Shown: positions 11,623 through 24,247 of the stretch, piece by piece
Layout of the letters: the number at the start of each line of letters is the position of its first letter
How positions within the stretch are numbered: position 1 is the stretch's first letter
Origin: Prostheceraeus crozeri
Lineage: Eukaryota; Platyhelminthes; Polycladida; Euryleptidae
Assembly: GCA_907163375.1 (NCBI GenBank)
Contig: CAJQUW010005569.1
Location: 1-64,000, forward strand
Direction of reading: 5' to 3'
DNA length: 64,000 bases
Made by a program: the position numbers and the translations under genes
The notes under the pieces: model-generated
Seen by the model: the letters and a program-made list of their open reading frames with translations, nothing else
The model's database searches: none
What the model was told of the DNA's origin: nothing

Positions 11623-12965
11623 GTGAGTAATTGATTTCTTTGTCGGATGTTCAGTAAAAGTCTTGAAAAATGCCAACGTGATAGAAATGCTTCAAATAAT
11701 GCTGGAGAGCAAAAGTTAGTGATCTTATGGTTAAATGCACGTATAATTTAATCATATTTTAGCATTATTATTTGTTAAGTTTGTCATTTGTTTGCAAACA
11801 ACTTTCGTAAAGTGAGTCTCTACAAAAAGTATCTTGATGAAATATATATCTCTTGATTGCTTCATTCAGTTATCTACAATTTACATTCAGCTGCGTTAAG
11901 TCATTTACACCTCATTACCTTTCTCAAGAAGGAATTGGCTAATGACATTTTAATCTCTTAATGAAAGATATTTGCGCTTTAGACTTAAGAAATGATGAAA
12001 ATAAAGTGAATTGGAGAATTCTCGGATAGCTGCAGATCACAGTGCCTTTAATGGCGCGGCGCATTGATGATCGAGATAGACTTATCGGGTGTGCACTTTA
12101 TCTACAACAGTTAAGATAGCGAGCATGGAGGAACGGATGTGCGTCCACTGCAAGTAATGTGTTGGACAACTAGATTTGCATTCTCAATGAAATATAATCT
12201 TCTGGTGATCTTTAGAAATGAACTAGTACCAGTTCAAAGAAACTCTTCATGATTCTGAGAGATGTATTCTTGTTATATTCAGTCTTAACGCACGTTAGGG
12301 AAGCCAAACCAATGAGATGCCGGTCTTACACAATCTGACATGCAAGTGTTGATTGAAAGTCTTTACAGTTCTCATTGACTAGTGAAGTTTGAAGAGTGTT
12401 CAAACTATTCACCTTTTCAATCAATCAAATTTTGTAGGCCATCTCATATCGAATTCTTCTGTCAACTGAAGAAGGCGTGGACGCATATGTGGCCAATTTC
12501 TTGAAGTATGCATATTTGAGTCAAACACTCATTGACTTTTTACTTCAAGAATTCCTTGTATCTTACCATCAAATTCTTTCGGTTAACTATTTAGGTGTTT
12601 ATGAGTCAACATCATCGCATCCAGAACTGCGAGTTTCCGGGATAAATTAAAAATATTTGGGGTCGAATTCTGCTAAATCATGATGGTTGGAGCAGTAGAT
12701 AATCTGCCGTGTCTTCGCTTCACCAGTAGTCCCAGTTTTTGCTGGATTTTGAGAACCGATCTGAAAGAGATTGTCAGCCTAGAGTTATGAGTGGCCTTGC
12801 CGAAGTGTGAGATAGTGGCACGCGACTTTCGGTCTCGCCCCGATGAATCGAGCAGTTTCAACCTTGTTTCATCGACAGTTTGGTACCAGGTGAGAAGTGG
12901 AGCGATATGTGACAGCGGCTTCCCCATCATCGAATGTGACAAGAGCGCATGGTTCCACTTCTGAC
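11623..12965. other. Start of 29.9-kb SNX29 intron, no gene
   Basis: No exon seen. At 12466-12495 CTGAAGA is followed by a short GGCGT/ACGC stem, a weak hammerhead-like string that lacks the GAAA box. A minus-strand open frame at 12673-12942 has no recognised homology. Confidence 0.45.
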
Positions 12966-13898
12966 CAGTGTTGCCACAGCGGCGGAATCGGCGGAAATCT
13001 TGAGGTGGCGGAATTCTTGGAATTTGAGAATTCCGCTGGTCCTTTTTTTATCATTCGGCGCAAGCTTAATTATCCTACAGGTAGCAAACGCAGATGCGGA
13101 TTTTCAGCTTCTTGTCCGTGTCAACTTGTATGATGTTCCTACAGTATTGGAACGTTTCAATCTCAGATACTCGCTTCACACCTCGTCATGATTTAGCGAT
13201 TTAACCATTAGATTTTCAATCTCTTTGAAATTACTTCTAAAATCAAAACTTCTTAATGCTGTCTAGACTGTGTCATATGTGTTAACGAATCAAAGCCTGA
13301 GAGATCCTCGAAAAAATCAAAGCAATGGCATCACGTTTATTGGTGACTGCATCGGTCAGTTTGTGTTTGGATTCCTGTTGCCAGTGATTTTTCTTGTTGT
13401 TTTATCGACTTACGAAACTATATCCTCTGGGATTCACTATGTCGTTATCCGATCGTCTGCGCTTGTGCAGAACGGTCAGATCATCCAGCGCTCGTGTGAA
13501 ATCTCTTCAACGACGTTGCTTCAAGCTTGTGTCTCAACGAACATCCAGCTTGTCTGATCTTCTACAGGAAATCATGATGTTTACCAATCGAAGGGATTAC
13601 GATCTGCTAAGATATCGGCGTTGGTGGTGGAGAAGTGTGGTCGTGCAAGCTGCTGGTAGAACATTTGATGTGAACAAAAGAAAAATCAGGTTACTCAATT
13701 TAGTATGCATCATTATTTACTTAGGCTAAATTGCGTGATGTACGTGCGTGTGACTGTAAATCGATCCCCAAAATTGCATTACCTATCTTTCATAAAGCGA
13801 TTCATACATTGGTCTAGGAATCGGCACACCTAGACTGTCGCGGCGGAATTCTGACGTCGCGACAGAATTCTCTCCAGTTGGCCGCTGTGGCAACACTG
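12966..13898. mobile_element. hAT-type MITE with perfect 8-bp TSD
   Basis: Ends CAGTGTTGCCACAGCGGC (left) and, reverse complemented, CAGTGTTGCCACAGCGGCC (right), flanked by identical CTTCTGAC at 12958-12965 and 13899-13906. GCGGAATTC-type subterminal repeats lie near both ends (12984-13045 and 13843-13875). At 933 bp, with CAGTG termini and an 8-bp duplication, it fits the hAT superfamily. Internal frames (13270-13557, 13394-13729) show no transposase domain, so it is non-autonomous. Confidence 0.88.
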
Positions 13899-14205
13899 CT
13901 TCTGACCTAGAATATGGCAGCCGTCATCAGGCGTCAACAGTTTCATAGCGTGAGATGCCCTGATGAATGGGCATTCTTTGGATGCTGACTTTATTTAGTG
14001 GAGACCAGCAAGCTTTGAGAGCTATCACAGCATGCAGGTATTCGCAGAGAAGAGCCTCTAAGCGTCAAGAGTTTCTGAGCAGGAGTTCTCCACTGTCATA
14101 TTCATGGCCCCAATCACAGCGCAGTAGGAAGAAGTCATGCGTCCAGCAAGTGCATATGTGAGCAGCGGTAGACAGTCTGAGATGTCCGTCAGGTATTTTC
14201 GCTTC

Positions 14206-14286
14206 ATTTAGATCAGTGTTCGACCCATAATCCGATTCACTATTTGGTACCCTAACAAGTGCGCTACCAACTCGGCCATCAGCTCA
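14206..14286 (-). repeat. tRNA-like SINE head or tRNA relic
   Basis: On the minus strand TGGCCGAGTTGGTAGCGCAC resembles an A box and GGGTCGAACACTGAT a B box, about 45 bp apart. No second copy is seen in the window and the arms do not form a convincing cloverleaf. Confidence 0.45.
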
Positions 14287-17200
14287 GTTCCCGTGAGGTT
14301 ACTTCACATGTCACTATTGACGATAGTACAGTTAATCTTTACCACAATCGGTGCGTTATCCACATTGGGAGTTGACATACATCAATATCTTCGCATTAAT
14401 TCTTCTTATCACTCAATATTTGAACAGCATCTCGAATGCAACGAACCGTCAGCTGAAGCGAGTACCATGATGTGTGAAGGATGACAGTTATATCTGTCAT
14501 CTCAATTATATTTCCCAATAACCCCGTGAAATGAGCAATTTTCACTTTCTTCGAATCGAGCCAATCGGGAGGCTTTAAATCACGTGAGCCCAAGGTCATT
14601 TTATGAATTTTACCCTCCGCGATTCCTTTTCTGAGCGTCGTCAGTTGTACAGAGCTCAACGATGATGAGGTGAGTGAGGACACCGTTATGGCGACGACCT
14701 CAGCTGTTGGCCTGGAATAGGGAAACGGCGAGACGATTGAGGACGCCAGCCTCGAGGAATTACGAACCTGTGTCCGGACGATGAACTCTTGGGGATGCTT
14801 CCTTTAGATTTAAGTTAGTTCAAAAATCAGAAATTCTGACTGTAAGAGATTAGCAAAGTTTATATCTACCGTCGTAGTTGGGGAAGTGGCAGAAAGAGAA
14901 TTTCGTTAAGATAAGGAGCAATAAAAGGTTGATCGATCATAGATTCTGATAAATTCTGCGTAACATTTTGCTATATTGCTCTATAATTGTGTAGTACTAC
15001 AGTCTCTAACTCAAACTTGCGACTGTTCATTAATTTTACAGCGCGATTCATTGGTAGGCCCACAGAATTAGATTTTGTCTAACTCACTCAGTTTACTAGA
15101 AGTGAAGACTAATTCAAAACGAAGGCACATGATGAAGCTTAGGAAGTGGGCAAAAGGGAATTCCTAATACCTTACAGAGATAGGAAAAACAGTCGTGCAT
15201 CGCTTGCAGATTGCTGTGAACTCCTCCGAAATGCCTCGATTGCCACTATTCCTTCAGATTCGAAAATTTCAGATCATTGCGCACAAGTTTTCTCGTTGAT
15301 GTTGGTCCGTCAGATTCTTTGTTTAGAAGTTGGCAGGCGTGAGAATTGTAGGTCAGTCCATCTCTTCGTAGGATTTATCGATGAATGGTACTGTGACAGC
15401 GAAGTGTGACCGAACGAAGAACTCGATGTGAATGACACGCACGCCACTGGCTGCTGTTGTCTGAGGCTCAGTTCTTATTCAGTGACGACTTATTGTTTGA
15501 CCGTAGATCATGTGGTGTGTGATACGAGATATGACCCTGCCCTTCTAGGAAACAACGACTAGGGAACGAGCAGTCTAATTCTGTGGGTAGGTCAGTGTAA
15601 ACCGAAGCAAATTTTTATCATTTCTATACATGGCTCAGCTAGATGCAGCCAAGTCAACAAATCATACACGTAGCATCAAAATTCTACGATTTTGATGTCA
15701 ACATTTTAGTGGAACTGCCATAAGTCTTAGTTATACTGTTTTCACATTCGAGAAAGCTAGTAATGCAAGTGCATGCTGTTTGGTGTATCTTGTAAATCCC
15801 GATTTCATTCAAAAAAGCGAGTATAGCATACGAAAACCAAGACTTCGGAAATAATAGTGAGAAAGATAAGAAAATTGATGCAGATCAAATATCTAAGGAA
15901 TAGGAGAGCCTTTAGATTCGTATCCTCTGGCTGTTATCAGAACTCTTACGAGGAAACAGTCTATCCTCGTGCAATGAGTCAGCCATGTTCTCATGTTGTG
16001 CATCAAGTTCCTCGATCTTCAGACGGAAAGCAGGCGAATCAATTTGAGAGGCGGATGTGCTTTCCGTTCTTTTTTTCAGTCAAAATGGATCTGCACTGGT
16101 TCAATGCACTGAATTTGCGAAGTAAGATCAAGAAGTCTCGGTGAGGAAAATATATTCACCGCAACAGATGTTCATGATCAGAATGTCGATAAAGTGAACA
16201 TATGCCATTGACACTATCAGGCAAGGAGACTTAAAATAACTACTTCCATGTCAGTGCGACTGAGATTAGCGTACTGGAATTTCTATTTTAGATGAAGTTG
16301 TCGTGGCGTATCAGTTCTGTTGACAGAACTAAACGGCGTTCTGCAGGGGTCGTGGGCGAAGCTGAAAACTGGCCGTGACTTTTTTCTACTGAAATGAAGT
16401 GACTAGTTGAAGTGATGGCCATTGTTTTAATGCCATGGAGTGAAGTTACTATAGGCAGCAACAACTTCAAATGGTCCCTTTCACGCGATATGTATGAAGG
16501 TGGGATTTGGTAACCCGATGGATGGAGCTAGAAATACTTCGCGGAATTATGTCGGTCGATTCCATTCCTCTGTGAAATGAAGTATCAAAAATGACGTCAG
16601 CCAGACCTCCATCAACTAACTCTATTGCTTTCGTTTTAGACAGTAAATGTATAATCATCGGACTCGGTATCTACTTGGATTTTTATATTACTTTACTGAG
16701 AGGCTATGACTTGCAATACATTTCGAGTCACACTTGCATTGAGTAGTGTGGACATCGATGCGACAGACAACTTCCGTTCATTACCTTAATCATAATACTG
16801 AGAAATTATTGAAGCATGTATTTATATGACCAAAGCAAGAAGTTAGCAACAAGAAATCTATCTGATTAATCTGAAAGATGAAAGGACTTGTAAATTCTAA
16901 ATTCCGAAATGACTTTGCTTCATTACTTTTAATAGGATTCAAGAATTTATGTAAAAACGCGACGCTCTCTTCTAGACGACATTGAATATTTTTTTATATT
17001 TTCTAAATGATAACCTCGGTCAAATTCTTCAAATATTTACAATTGTACCTTTGACTTCTAACCAAGATCTTTGATCAGATGGACATTTCGATCTGAGTGT
17101 ATTTGCAACTTCGGTATTATCAATCTTCCGTGCTCTTTCAGGAACTCCAATGCTTCGAGATTGATTTCTTTGATTTGATCTACTATTTTCACTGACTTCT

Positions 17201-17388
17201 TGCTTGAACCTTCTACTTACCAAATGCCATTCCAAGCAGACATTGTCACTTGTTGAAAGCGTTTCATGTTCACTCACTTGATTCCCCCAGCAGTTAGTCC
17301 AATCATCAGAGACATTTGCAATCATAATCCGAATACGTTGCACAAACTTCAACTTCACTACATGGATTTGTTTCTAGAAGGAGTAGTA
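14287..17388. other. SNX29 intron, nothing recognised
   Basis: About 3.1 kb without a recognisable exon, repeat terminus or RNA gene. Short frames of 60-110 codons on both strands (for example 15857-16144 +, 17029-17358 -) have no family signature. Confidence 0.5.
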
Positions 17389-17582
17389 GTCTCCGTGGCA
17401 CAGTGGTTAAGTGCTTCGCCTAATGATCTTCTAATCCAGGTTCGAGCCCCGAAAGTGTCATTGGAAGTCGTCATGTAGGACATCCGGACTAAAAGATCAC
17501 ATCGCTCCAAATTAAACTCTGACTATGTCAGCACCGTCCAAGCCCCCAGTATGGGGGAATAGTGACGTTAAACCATTCATTT
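17389..17582 (+). repeat. tRNA-SINE family 1, copy 1
   Basis: Starts GTCTCCGTGGCACAGTGG (A box) and has GGTTCGAGCCCC (B box), then a body with GTCATTGGAAGTCG, CTGACTATGTCAGCACCGTC and a tail AGTGACGTTAAACCATTCAT. This is the best preserved of the copies in the window. Confidence 0.85.
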
Positions 17583-17647
17583 GGAAATCACCTGTAACAG
17601 AAATGCAGAGGATTAGTAGCCTTGATGACATGGTGGGTTGAAGCCGT

Positions 17648-17765
17648 GTCTCACTGAGAATGTCATTGGAATTCGTCAAGAGATAGGATCGAATCTATAG
17701 CAACAAAGTCTGACCATGTCAGCACCGTCCAAGCCCACAGTGGGGAAGAAGTTTCGTTGAGCACT
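17648..17765 (+). repeat. tRNA-SINE family 1, partial copy
   Basis: Shares AATGTCATTGGAATTCGTC and TCTGACCATGTCAGCACCGT with the family but lacks the tRNA head. It lies 65 bp downstream of copy 1. Confidence 0.65.
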
Positions 17766-19753
17766 CATTCTATAACTCGTGTTCAAAGGTTTTACTATCT
17801 TTCTCAGCAACTTTTGCGTTCTACAATAACTATTCGTTTGTTTCGCTGCTTCAAATTCATTACAAGTTCAGACTGATCTTACATTATCCTTTCCCTAGTG
17901 AGAATATTCAAATGTCTTCCGAAACTAATTGGTCTCGAACTAGCAATAAAGCAAAGAATTTAAAATCCATTATGTTATCGTCATAATTTTGCAATGATAT
18001 TCTCAAAAGAAGAAAATTGTTGCATCATCAACAATCCAAACATTATTTGTGACGAAATTCAATTATAATCATTAATTATTCTTCCGTTCTCCATTACGTC
18101 ATTGTTTATACCTTCTGAGTCTTGTGAGTGTCAGATTTAATCATGAAATGCTGCTGAAAGGACATCATAGTCTGTCTTAATCGCAACATCGGTCGTTAAA
18201 ATGAGTCATCAAAAAGTGCTTTGCATTAGAAGCTATACTGACCGATGGTACAAGCTTTGCTAAATTTCACTTTTGCTGGTAAAAATTAGGTATATTCCGG
18301 ATATCCGGCATTATCTTAAGCAGTCGTCTTCCGGTCCGATACCCACATTATAGCGGCTGGTACACGAACGGTCATTCTGATAAAAGCACCAAACCCCATT
18401 CACTAAAAATGAAATATCGAGCACATCCTAGTAAAATGAACTCACTGATATAAAAAGAAGTTTAAGACTTCTGTTTCAGAAACATCAGATGTCACAGTCA
18501 AATAACTAAGAACCAGCTTGTATACTTATATACCAGCCTGATATTCAATCCGCAAATCGGTGCACCCTTATCAAAAAACATGAATTTTGTTACTGGAACA
18601 CTTTTTTCTGGCATTTGACGGATCGCATAGTCTAAAGATGTGGCTTGAAAGTGAAGATGACAAAACTATCTTACAGGAAATGCAGAACACAATTTAAGGT
18701 CAACGGCAGATCTAAATGCCTCTGGTACAATGCTTCCTAAGTTTTTGTAGCTCATTTTTCATTTATTTCGCATTATTTCACGTTGCGTGCGTACACTACA
18801 CGCATGTTAATATAATTTTCAATTGATTATCTTTAATTACATTTTCGTTAGAGCATCAGAATATCATAACGCTTATTCTCAAACTGAAAACACGTTTATT
18901 GGATGTTAAAAATGATTGACAATGAAATTCGTAAATCCATGAGAGCACTGATGATATTACATAAATAATGATGAATAAGATACATAGATGCACGTACGTT
19001 ATCACAATGTGCAGAGTACACGTGTAAATATTATGGAACGTGTTTTGACAAATGGTTTATATTGATGTGTCATGAAAAAATGAAGACCACGGATGATGAA
19101 GCACTAGAAGGAGAGGACAATCAGTAGTTCATGTATTTCAATGAATGAAGTTAAATTACGAAGCAGCATAACACAACAAGTAAAGCCGCAGTAGCGAAGA
19201 CATATATAAGCTGCATGATTTTAGCCCTGTGTGGAATCCCAGAACACTTTACATTAAGTTATTCAATCCTAAATATTAAGAGATCCGCCACAGAATATTT
19301 AATTAAGTTATATGCAATGCATGCATGTCATCGAACAACGTACATCTATCATGTCCATTAGTAGCAATTTATAATGCAAGTTATCTTATCTGCAAAGGAC
19401 CGTAATTTTAAAAATACGATACATGTTTAGCTGATTATACTCCGCACCTCGGAGCATGTTAATTGATTGAAATTTTATTATAAAATTAAGGTACAGTCAA
19501 TGACTTGTTGAAACTGACACCATTGCAGTTGAATATACTGCACTTATTTTTTGTTAGTGTTATTGGCATCAGCCCATTCAATCAGGGCAGTTTTCGCATT
19601 CACTGTAGTCTGTTGGAACTTCGCACTGTTAAAATGTATCTAAAGGTCTCACAATTTTGTCAATCTTGATGTATGTTGTATAATGATTATTTCACTACTC
19701 TTCTTTCAACCTTTATATTCTTCAGTGCTTTGACGTAGGGAGCCAATGAAATG
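17766..19753. other. SNX29 intron, nothing recognised
   Basis: AT-rich, no long open frame and no transposon ends seen. Confidence 0.5.
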
Positions 19754-20552
19754 CTGGGATTATCTAAAATTGATTGCAATTTAAATGCTTCTTTCAATCA
19801 ATTAATTAATGATGTTTTTGAGCAATCGACTAATTGTGATTGAAAGTCAACGCCATCAATTAATTGAAATTGAAACTGAGCAATCAATTCATTGACATCA
19901 AGTAATATTTGATAATCCTGTCTGATTTGTTATATGTTTAGTATCGCGCACGTCTGCAATAAGTAATTGGTTGCAGCAGTTGAGCTGACATTGAACACTC
20001 CGCAACTGATGGCCTTGATATTTGCTGCAATTGTTGTTGAATAATGGATGGACTCCGAAATAATAGTGGTGTGTTCGCGCGTGTTGTGCCCTGTCCTCCA
20101 TGTGAGTGGTGTTTATTGAGGTCAAAAAATGTCCAGATGCGTACGAGAATTCTCAGTGCGAGATTGTCCATGATCGAGTGTTGCGTGTCGGAAAAGTCCT
20201 TTAGTTGATATTAAAATGAATGATGGTTTAACGTAATTACTTCCCCTTACTGGGGCCTTGGATGGTGCTGACGCAGTCAGATTTTAATCTGGAGCGGTGT
20301 GATCTTTTAGTCCGGATGCCCTTCTTGACGATTTCCAATGACACTTTCGGGACTCGACCACTGGACCGGAAGATCACTAGGCCAAGCACTTAACCACGGC
20401 ACCGCGGACACCACATTAAATAGGCATAAAAATCATGAATGATAAAGATGTAGCTTTAATATAAACATATTTCCAGATAATCACATCAATCATATGTAAT
20501 AGCAATTTGAGTCCACCAATTAATTGACGAAATCAAATTTTGATAATCTGTG
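19754..20552 (-). mobile_element. hAT-type MITE family X, copy 1, with SINE inside
   Basis: Compared in reverse orientation with the intact copy at 25505-25937, it shares the end block (GATTATCAAAATTTGA, TCAATTAATTG), an internal block (CTCGCACTGAGAATTCT) and the other end (CAATTAATTGATGGCG, TAGATAATCCC). A family 1 SINE (20222-20411) sits between the blocks. Flanks ATGAAATG and ATGAAGCG agree at 6 of 8 positions if the ends are at 19754 and 20552, so the boundaries are approximate. Confidence 0.65.
20222..20411 (-). repeat. tRNA-SINE family 1, copy inserted in MITE X
   Basis: On the minus strand the head TGTCCGCGGTGCCGTGGTTA and a B-box-like GTCGAGTCCCGAAAG precede the family body, ending GTAATTACGTTAAACCATCA. 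The copy lies between two blocks of MITE X and so postdates it. Confidence 0.8.
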
Positions 20553-21264
20553 ATGAAGCGAGCTCATGTGCATGATATTCGAGAGTAAAAGGTGATTGAT
20601 ATTTTCTGTATAACTGCATAGCTCATGTATTTGCTGAGTAAGATTTGATTGTTATCTAACGCTGACGAAACCAATCCTTGTGCTGCGAACTGTTATCTCG
20701 TCATTTCATTAGCATTTCACTGGATCGATTTGAAGCGTTTTATTCTCATCGTACTCACTGACATTACGAAATTGTCTTTACATAAGTCTCATTACATCAC
20801 CCAATATGTTCGAGAGAAAATGCCGACACACAGCTGAATAACAGAAAATGGTTTGTTTCTACATCATCTACAGAACAACAAAAGATTCTTTCTCGACACA
20901 ATTCGAGTGACGTAACAACTTTGTCTGAAAATGTACATCATGCTGATTCCTTGTTGATAATTATCGATTGCTGTGGTATCTCCAAGGTTGAATACATGTG
21001 AAAAAACGACCTTGAATAAACAAATATGTTTTTGGAGGAGACATTTGATGTGAAGACCACTATAATGATCGGATTCTTCATTTTCAACGTGACATGTACC
21101 GCCTGCGCTGCTTCGCGCGCGCTAGACACAGGAATGAAGATGCAAGATTTATGGCCCGTGATGAGATGACATGATATTCAGTAAAGATGACAATGACACA
21201 ATGAGCCAGCAATAGATGGTGCTTTCTTGATGACGTGCTGTAAAACAATAGAAAATAGACCTGC
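20553..21264. other. SNX29 intron, nothing recognised
   Basis: No exon or repeat end identified. Confidence 0.5.
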
Positions 21265-21545
21265 ATGAAAGAGATGTACAGAGTTATTCACAAAGCAAAT
21301 AAAGGGAAAAAAGTTGAAGAAATATGCCTTGACTGTTGTGCACAATTGAAAATAAGCTTGGAAGACAGTCAAGTTATTTATTGTTTTAACAACAGAATAA
21401 TAAGCAAAAATAACAAATTCAACATTAAGATGTTAACAACAGCAGACAATGAACCTAATTTAAGACTCAAGGAAGATATCTTCATATGGAAACTTAAGCC
21501 CTAGATAGATAGTCGAGCTGAATGTGAAGGGCTGGAAGAATTTTT
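21265..21545 (+). pseudogene. Penelope-like element C-terminal remnant
   Basis: The reading FNIKMLTTADNEPNLRLKED, IFIWKLKP, stop, IDSRAECEGLEEFL parallels the end of the Penelope endonuclease at 34008 (FSTNILATAKDTADLRLKEA, IYIKKNNPSINNKRECEAF). The conserved LRLKE block is the catalytic-glutamate end of the GIY-YIG endonuclease. An in-frame stop interrupts it and the YIG half is not recognisable, so it is a fossil fragment. Upstream residues (21265-21400) are assigned only by continuity. Confidence 0.7.
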
Positions 21546-22549
21546 GTACGTGTAATTTCTATACATTTCATAACGAATTTTTGGATGGGAAGTTGTTGAG
21601 AAATTTCTGCTGCCAGAAATCTTTCCATTCTATGCATAATCATTCATCATTCAATCATTCATGCTTCAAATTCAATGCGGTAATATTGTATAATTCTTTA
21701 CTTCAAATTTTGAATCTTTTGTATATACCATGAGCTTTGCTTATCTCAGTCTTTACTTGATAATGGCTATGGTGTAAATAGCCGAAATATACTGACTTTT
21801 TGCACGATAATATGACAATAAATAACTTGACTATCTTCCAAGCTTATTTTCAATTATGGAAAAAATAGTGCCAAGCTTCGAATGGCTAAACCTTCATTGA
21901 AAGACACAGCAGAAGAATGTTTTGTGGGCGAATAAAGTTTTAAGGGAGAAACGTGAAATAGCAGCATCACAGTTACTAACTTGTGGATGCCCAATAGCAC
22001 TACTAGCAGAAGTCCGGACAGATCGAGGAGGTTTGCGGATGGAGTTGTTCAACTACAAAGGAAATAGTCAATTTTACCAAATTTTCGCAACTTTGACTTG
22101 CTTTTAATATAGTCAAATTTTATTTCAACTGTGACATAGTTAGATTGCAAACCGAGAAGTAATTTCTCGTTAAATGCAAGATCAATGCACCGAATTCTAC
22201 AGACCAATGCGATGAGTGGATGCTGCCGATCTGTTCCTGTCAGAATTGGGAATTGTCAAAACTATTGTTAAAAGAGTTACTCCTTTCTGTTGTCGTGTGA
22301 GCTGCTTAGAGGGTGACACATGGAGGATGCTTCACTGGTTGTTCCTTTCCTTCGATATTCCTTTTGGGCAACCTTCATTAATTCAGGAAATATACCAGTG
22401 ATTAAACTGACAACTCGAATAAAGGCATACGAAGATTTTGGACCATTGGGTGAGCAGCACTTCGGGTCTCTTGAGCCGGCCCCATCGCTGATGAGCATGA
22501 GAAGTTGAACTTGTCTACAGTGATTGAATTATAAATTTTACTGTAAACC
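21546..22549. other. SNX29 intron, nothing recognised
   Basis: A string GACAATAAATAACTTGAC near 21808 resembles LINE 3' tails but has no body attached. Confidence 0.45.
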
Positions 22550-22551
22550 TA

Positions 22552-23507
22552 CACTATTGTGCAGAAAGATTGCCCCGCCCACGAAAATTCTATGAAAACG
22601 TCTCTAATGCATGTCTAGGAAGTCTTTGTGTTATTTAATGGAATTCAATAACTAGGCTTGCAAATTTCGTCATAGCTTCATTCAATTACTACTTTTTATG
22701 AAAGGCACACATGCATGAACATCATGAAATAAGGATAGTAGGAACACATTTGTGATAGGCCTACTAGCAAATAAGCTTAAAAATTAGGAAAATCCCCATT
22801 CATGAAAACTTGCAAGTCTGAAGAGGTAGATCGGCACAACCTATTACAAGGTCAAAATTCTTCTCTGAAAACTTGTCATTTGTTGATTTCTTGAACTTGT
22901 TGAACTGCCGGTCTTCTGGTAATTGCATCATGGCTAATCAAGTCGGCCGCAGCCAATCTGCGATAACCGCTATAACAATCAATAAAGCAATCACGAACGT
23001 GGCACCCTGTCATACTGCCAAAATTTGCAAGGAGTTCCTGCGATCGAATGGTGTTGGAATGGCCAGGAAACAGTCCTGACTTGAATGTTTACGACAACCT
23101 GCGGCACATCATGAAAAAAAAATCAATAAACACGAGGCAAATGGCTGATGTTTGCAGAAAACTTATTGAATCGATGCTTCGAAGATTAGCAGAATGCATC
23201 AATGCTATAAGTGGGCCATTGACTTATTGACGTTTGCTTCCTTATAGCATATTCTATTTTATTAAAATTGAATTATTGATTAAATTGATTAACACATACA
23301 TGTTCTATGCTTTGACAGCATCAAATGAAGCAATTAACGCGAAACGCATTCATATATCTATTTGCAGAAGTAAATCTGACAAAATAATAGTTGATAGCAT
23401 TTACTTTCTAAAACTTTAGATGATTTTGTAATGCACCATCGTTGAGATGAAAATTCGTTGAGTATCCCGTAATAGTCACGGTGTGGTAATCTTTCTGCAC
23501 AGTACTG
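22552..23507 (+). mobile_element. Tc1-like transposon, internally deleted
   Basis: Inverted ends CACTATTGTGCAGAAAGATT (left) and, reverse complemented, CAGTACTGTGCAGAAAGATT (right), each flanked by TA (22550-22551, 23508-23509). The transposase relic on the + strand has an HTH piece (IMANQVGRSQSAI, from about 22926) joined almost directly to the C-terminal catalytic part: APCHTAKICKEFLRSNGVG, then in another frame LEWPGNSPDLNVYDNL and MADVCRKLIESMLRRLAECI, stopping at 23230. The middle of the protein, including the first catalytic Asp, is missing, and the QDNAPCHT motif reads TNVAPCHT, losing the second Asp. A one-base frame change lies near 23045. At 956 bp it is well below the usual 1.3-1.7 kb for Tc1 elements. 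Confidence 0.85.
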
Positions 23508-23516
23508 TACATGACT

Positions 23517-23642
23517 TGTAAAAACAATTAATAGCCTAGCCTGCGAGCGCGAGTGATTTTTGCACCTCGGCTGCAGACTCGAACTTCGGCACTTGAAGTC
23601 ATTTAGTGTTGACCTTACCAACTGAGCTACCTTGCCATGTGA
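23517..23642 (-). repeat. tRNA-derived SINE or tRNA relic
   Basis: On the minus strand GGCAAGGTAGCTCAGTTGGT (A box) and GAAGTTCGAGTCTGCAGCC (B box) are spaced as in a tRNA, but the downstream sequence has no closing acceptor arm. It adjoins the right end of the Tc1 element. Confidence 0.6.
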
Positions 23643-24247
23643 AGTGTAGTTGCTTACACACAATATCAGTAGGTAAGTGAATCTTTCGAAATTTAAGACA
23701 AGATTATTTCTTCGACAGGATGATAAGCACTTTGATAAAATACTCACTGCTACTCACAAGAAGATTTTAGTCAGTTATTTCTGATGTTGGGGAAATTGTT
23801 GTTGACGTCAGAATTCCGTTTTGATGTCTGCTGATCGATGCTATTGTCATCATTACGAGTAAATGGGAGGATCTTCACAGAACCTGGATGGGTAGAAGAA
23901 AACCTGGGCTTCGATGACTTGAAGAGTATCGTGTGTGTCAGTTGCGAATTCATGTCTCTCTCGAGTTAATTTGTAGGCGTCTTGCAATTTTGGGATGGAT
24001 GATTATTATCAGATAAATTAATTAGTCATTACGTAATATAAATATAAATCAATAAATTCAATGTACAATGGACTGAACAATGGAATGTATAATGGACATG
24101 AATGTACCAATACAGCTAGTGAAACTATAATTACTAGTAGCAGCCTAAAAGTGCAGAAATACCAACAGGAAGAGAGTTTAGACACAATAACTTGTTAATG
24201 GCCTAACGCTAATCACATTAGCACCCTTACACAACTGAACTACAATT
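23643..24247. other. SNX29 intron, little recognised
   Basis: On the minus strand GTAGTTCAGTTGTGTAAGGG at 24222-24243 resembles a tRNA A box, but no B box follows. Confidence 0.4.

Noticed and set aside
12466-12495. Hammerhead ribozyme near CTGAAGA at 12.47 kb
   Set aside because: The GAAA box is missing and no Penelope sequence adjoins; only the first core string and a short stem fit.
13270-13729. Two overlapping open frames in the 12966-13898 element
   Set aside because: No transposase or other domain; the element's size and ends fit a non-autonomous MITE.
17389-17470. Functional tRNA gene
   Set aside because: A and B boxes are present, but the same head plus a non-tRNA body recurs at six places and no acceptor-stem pairing is evident; it is a SINE.
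23358-23747. 129-codon minus-strand frame
   Set aside because: It spans the Tc1 right end and a tRNA-like repeat, so it is a composite of repeats.
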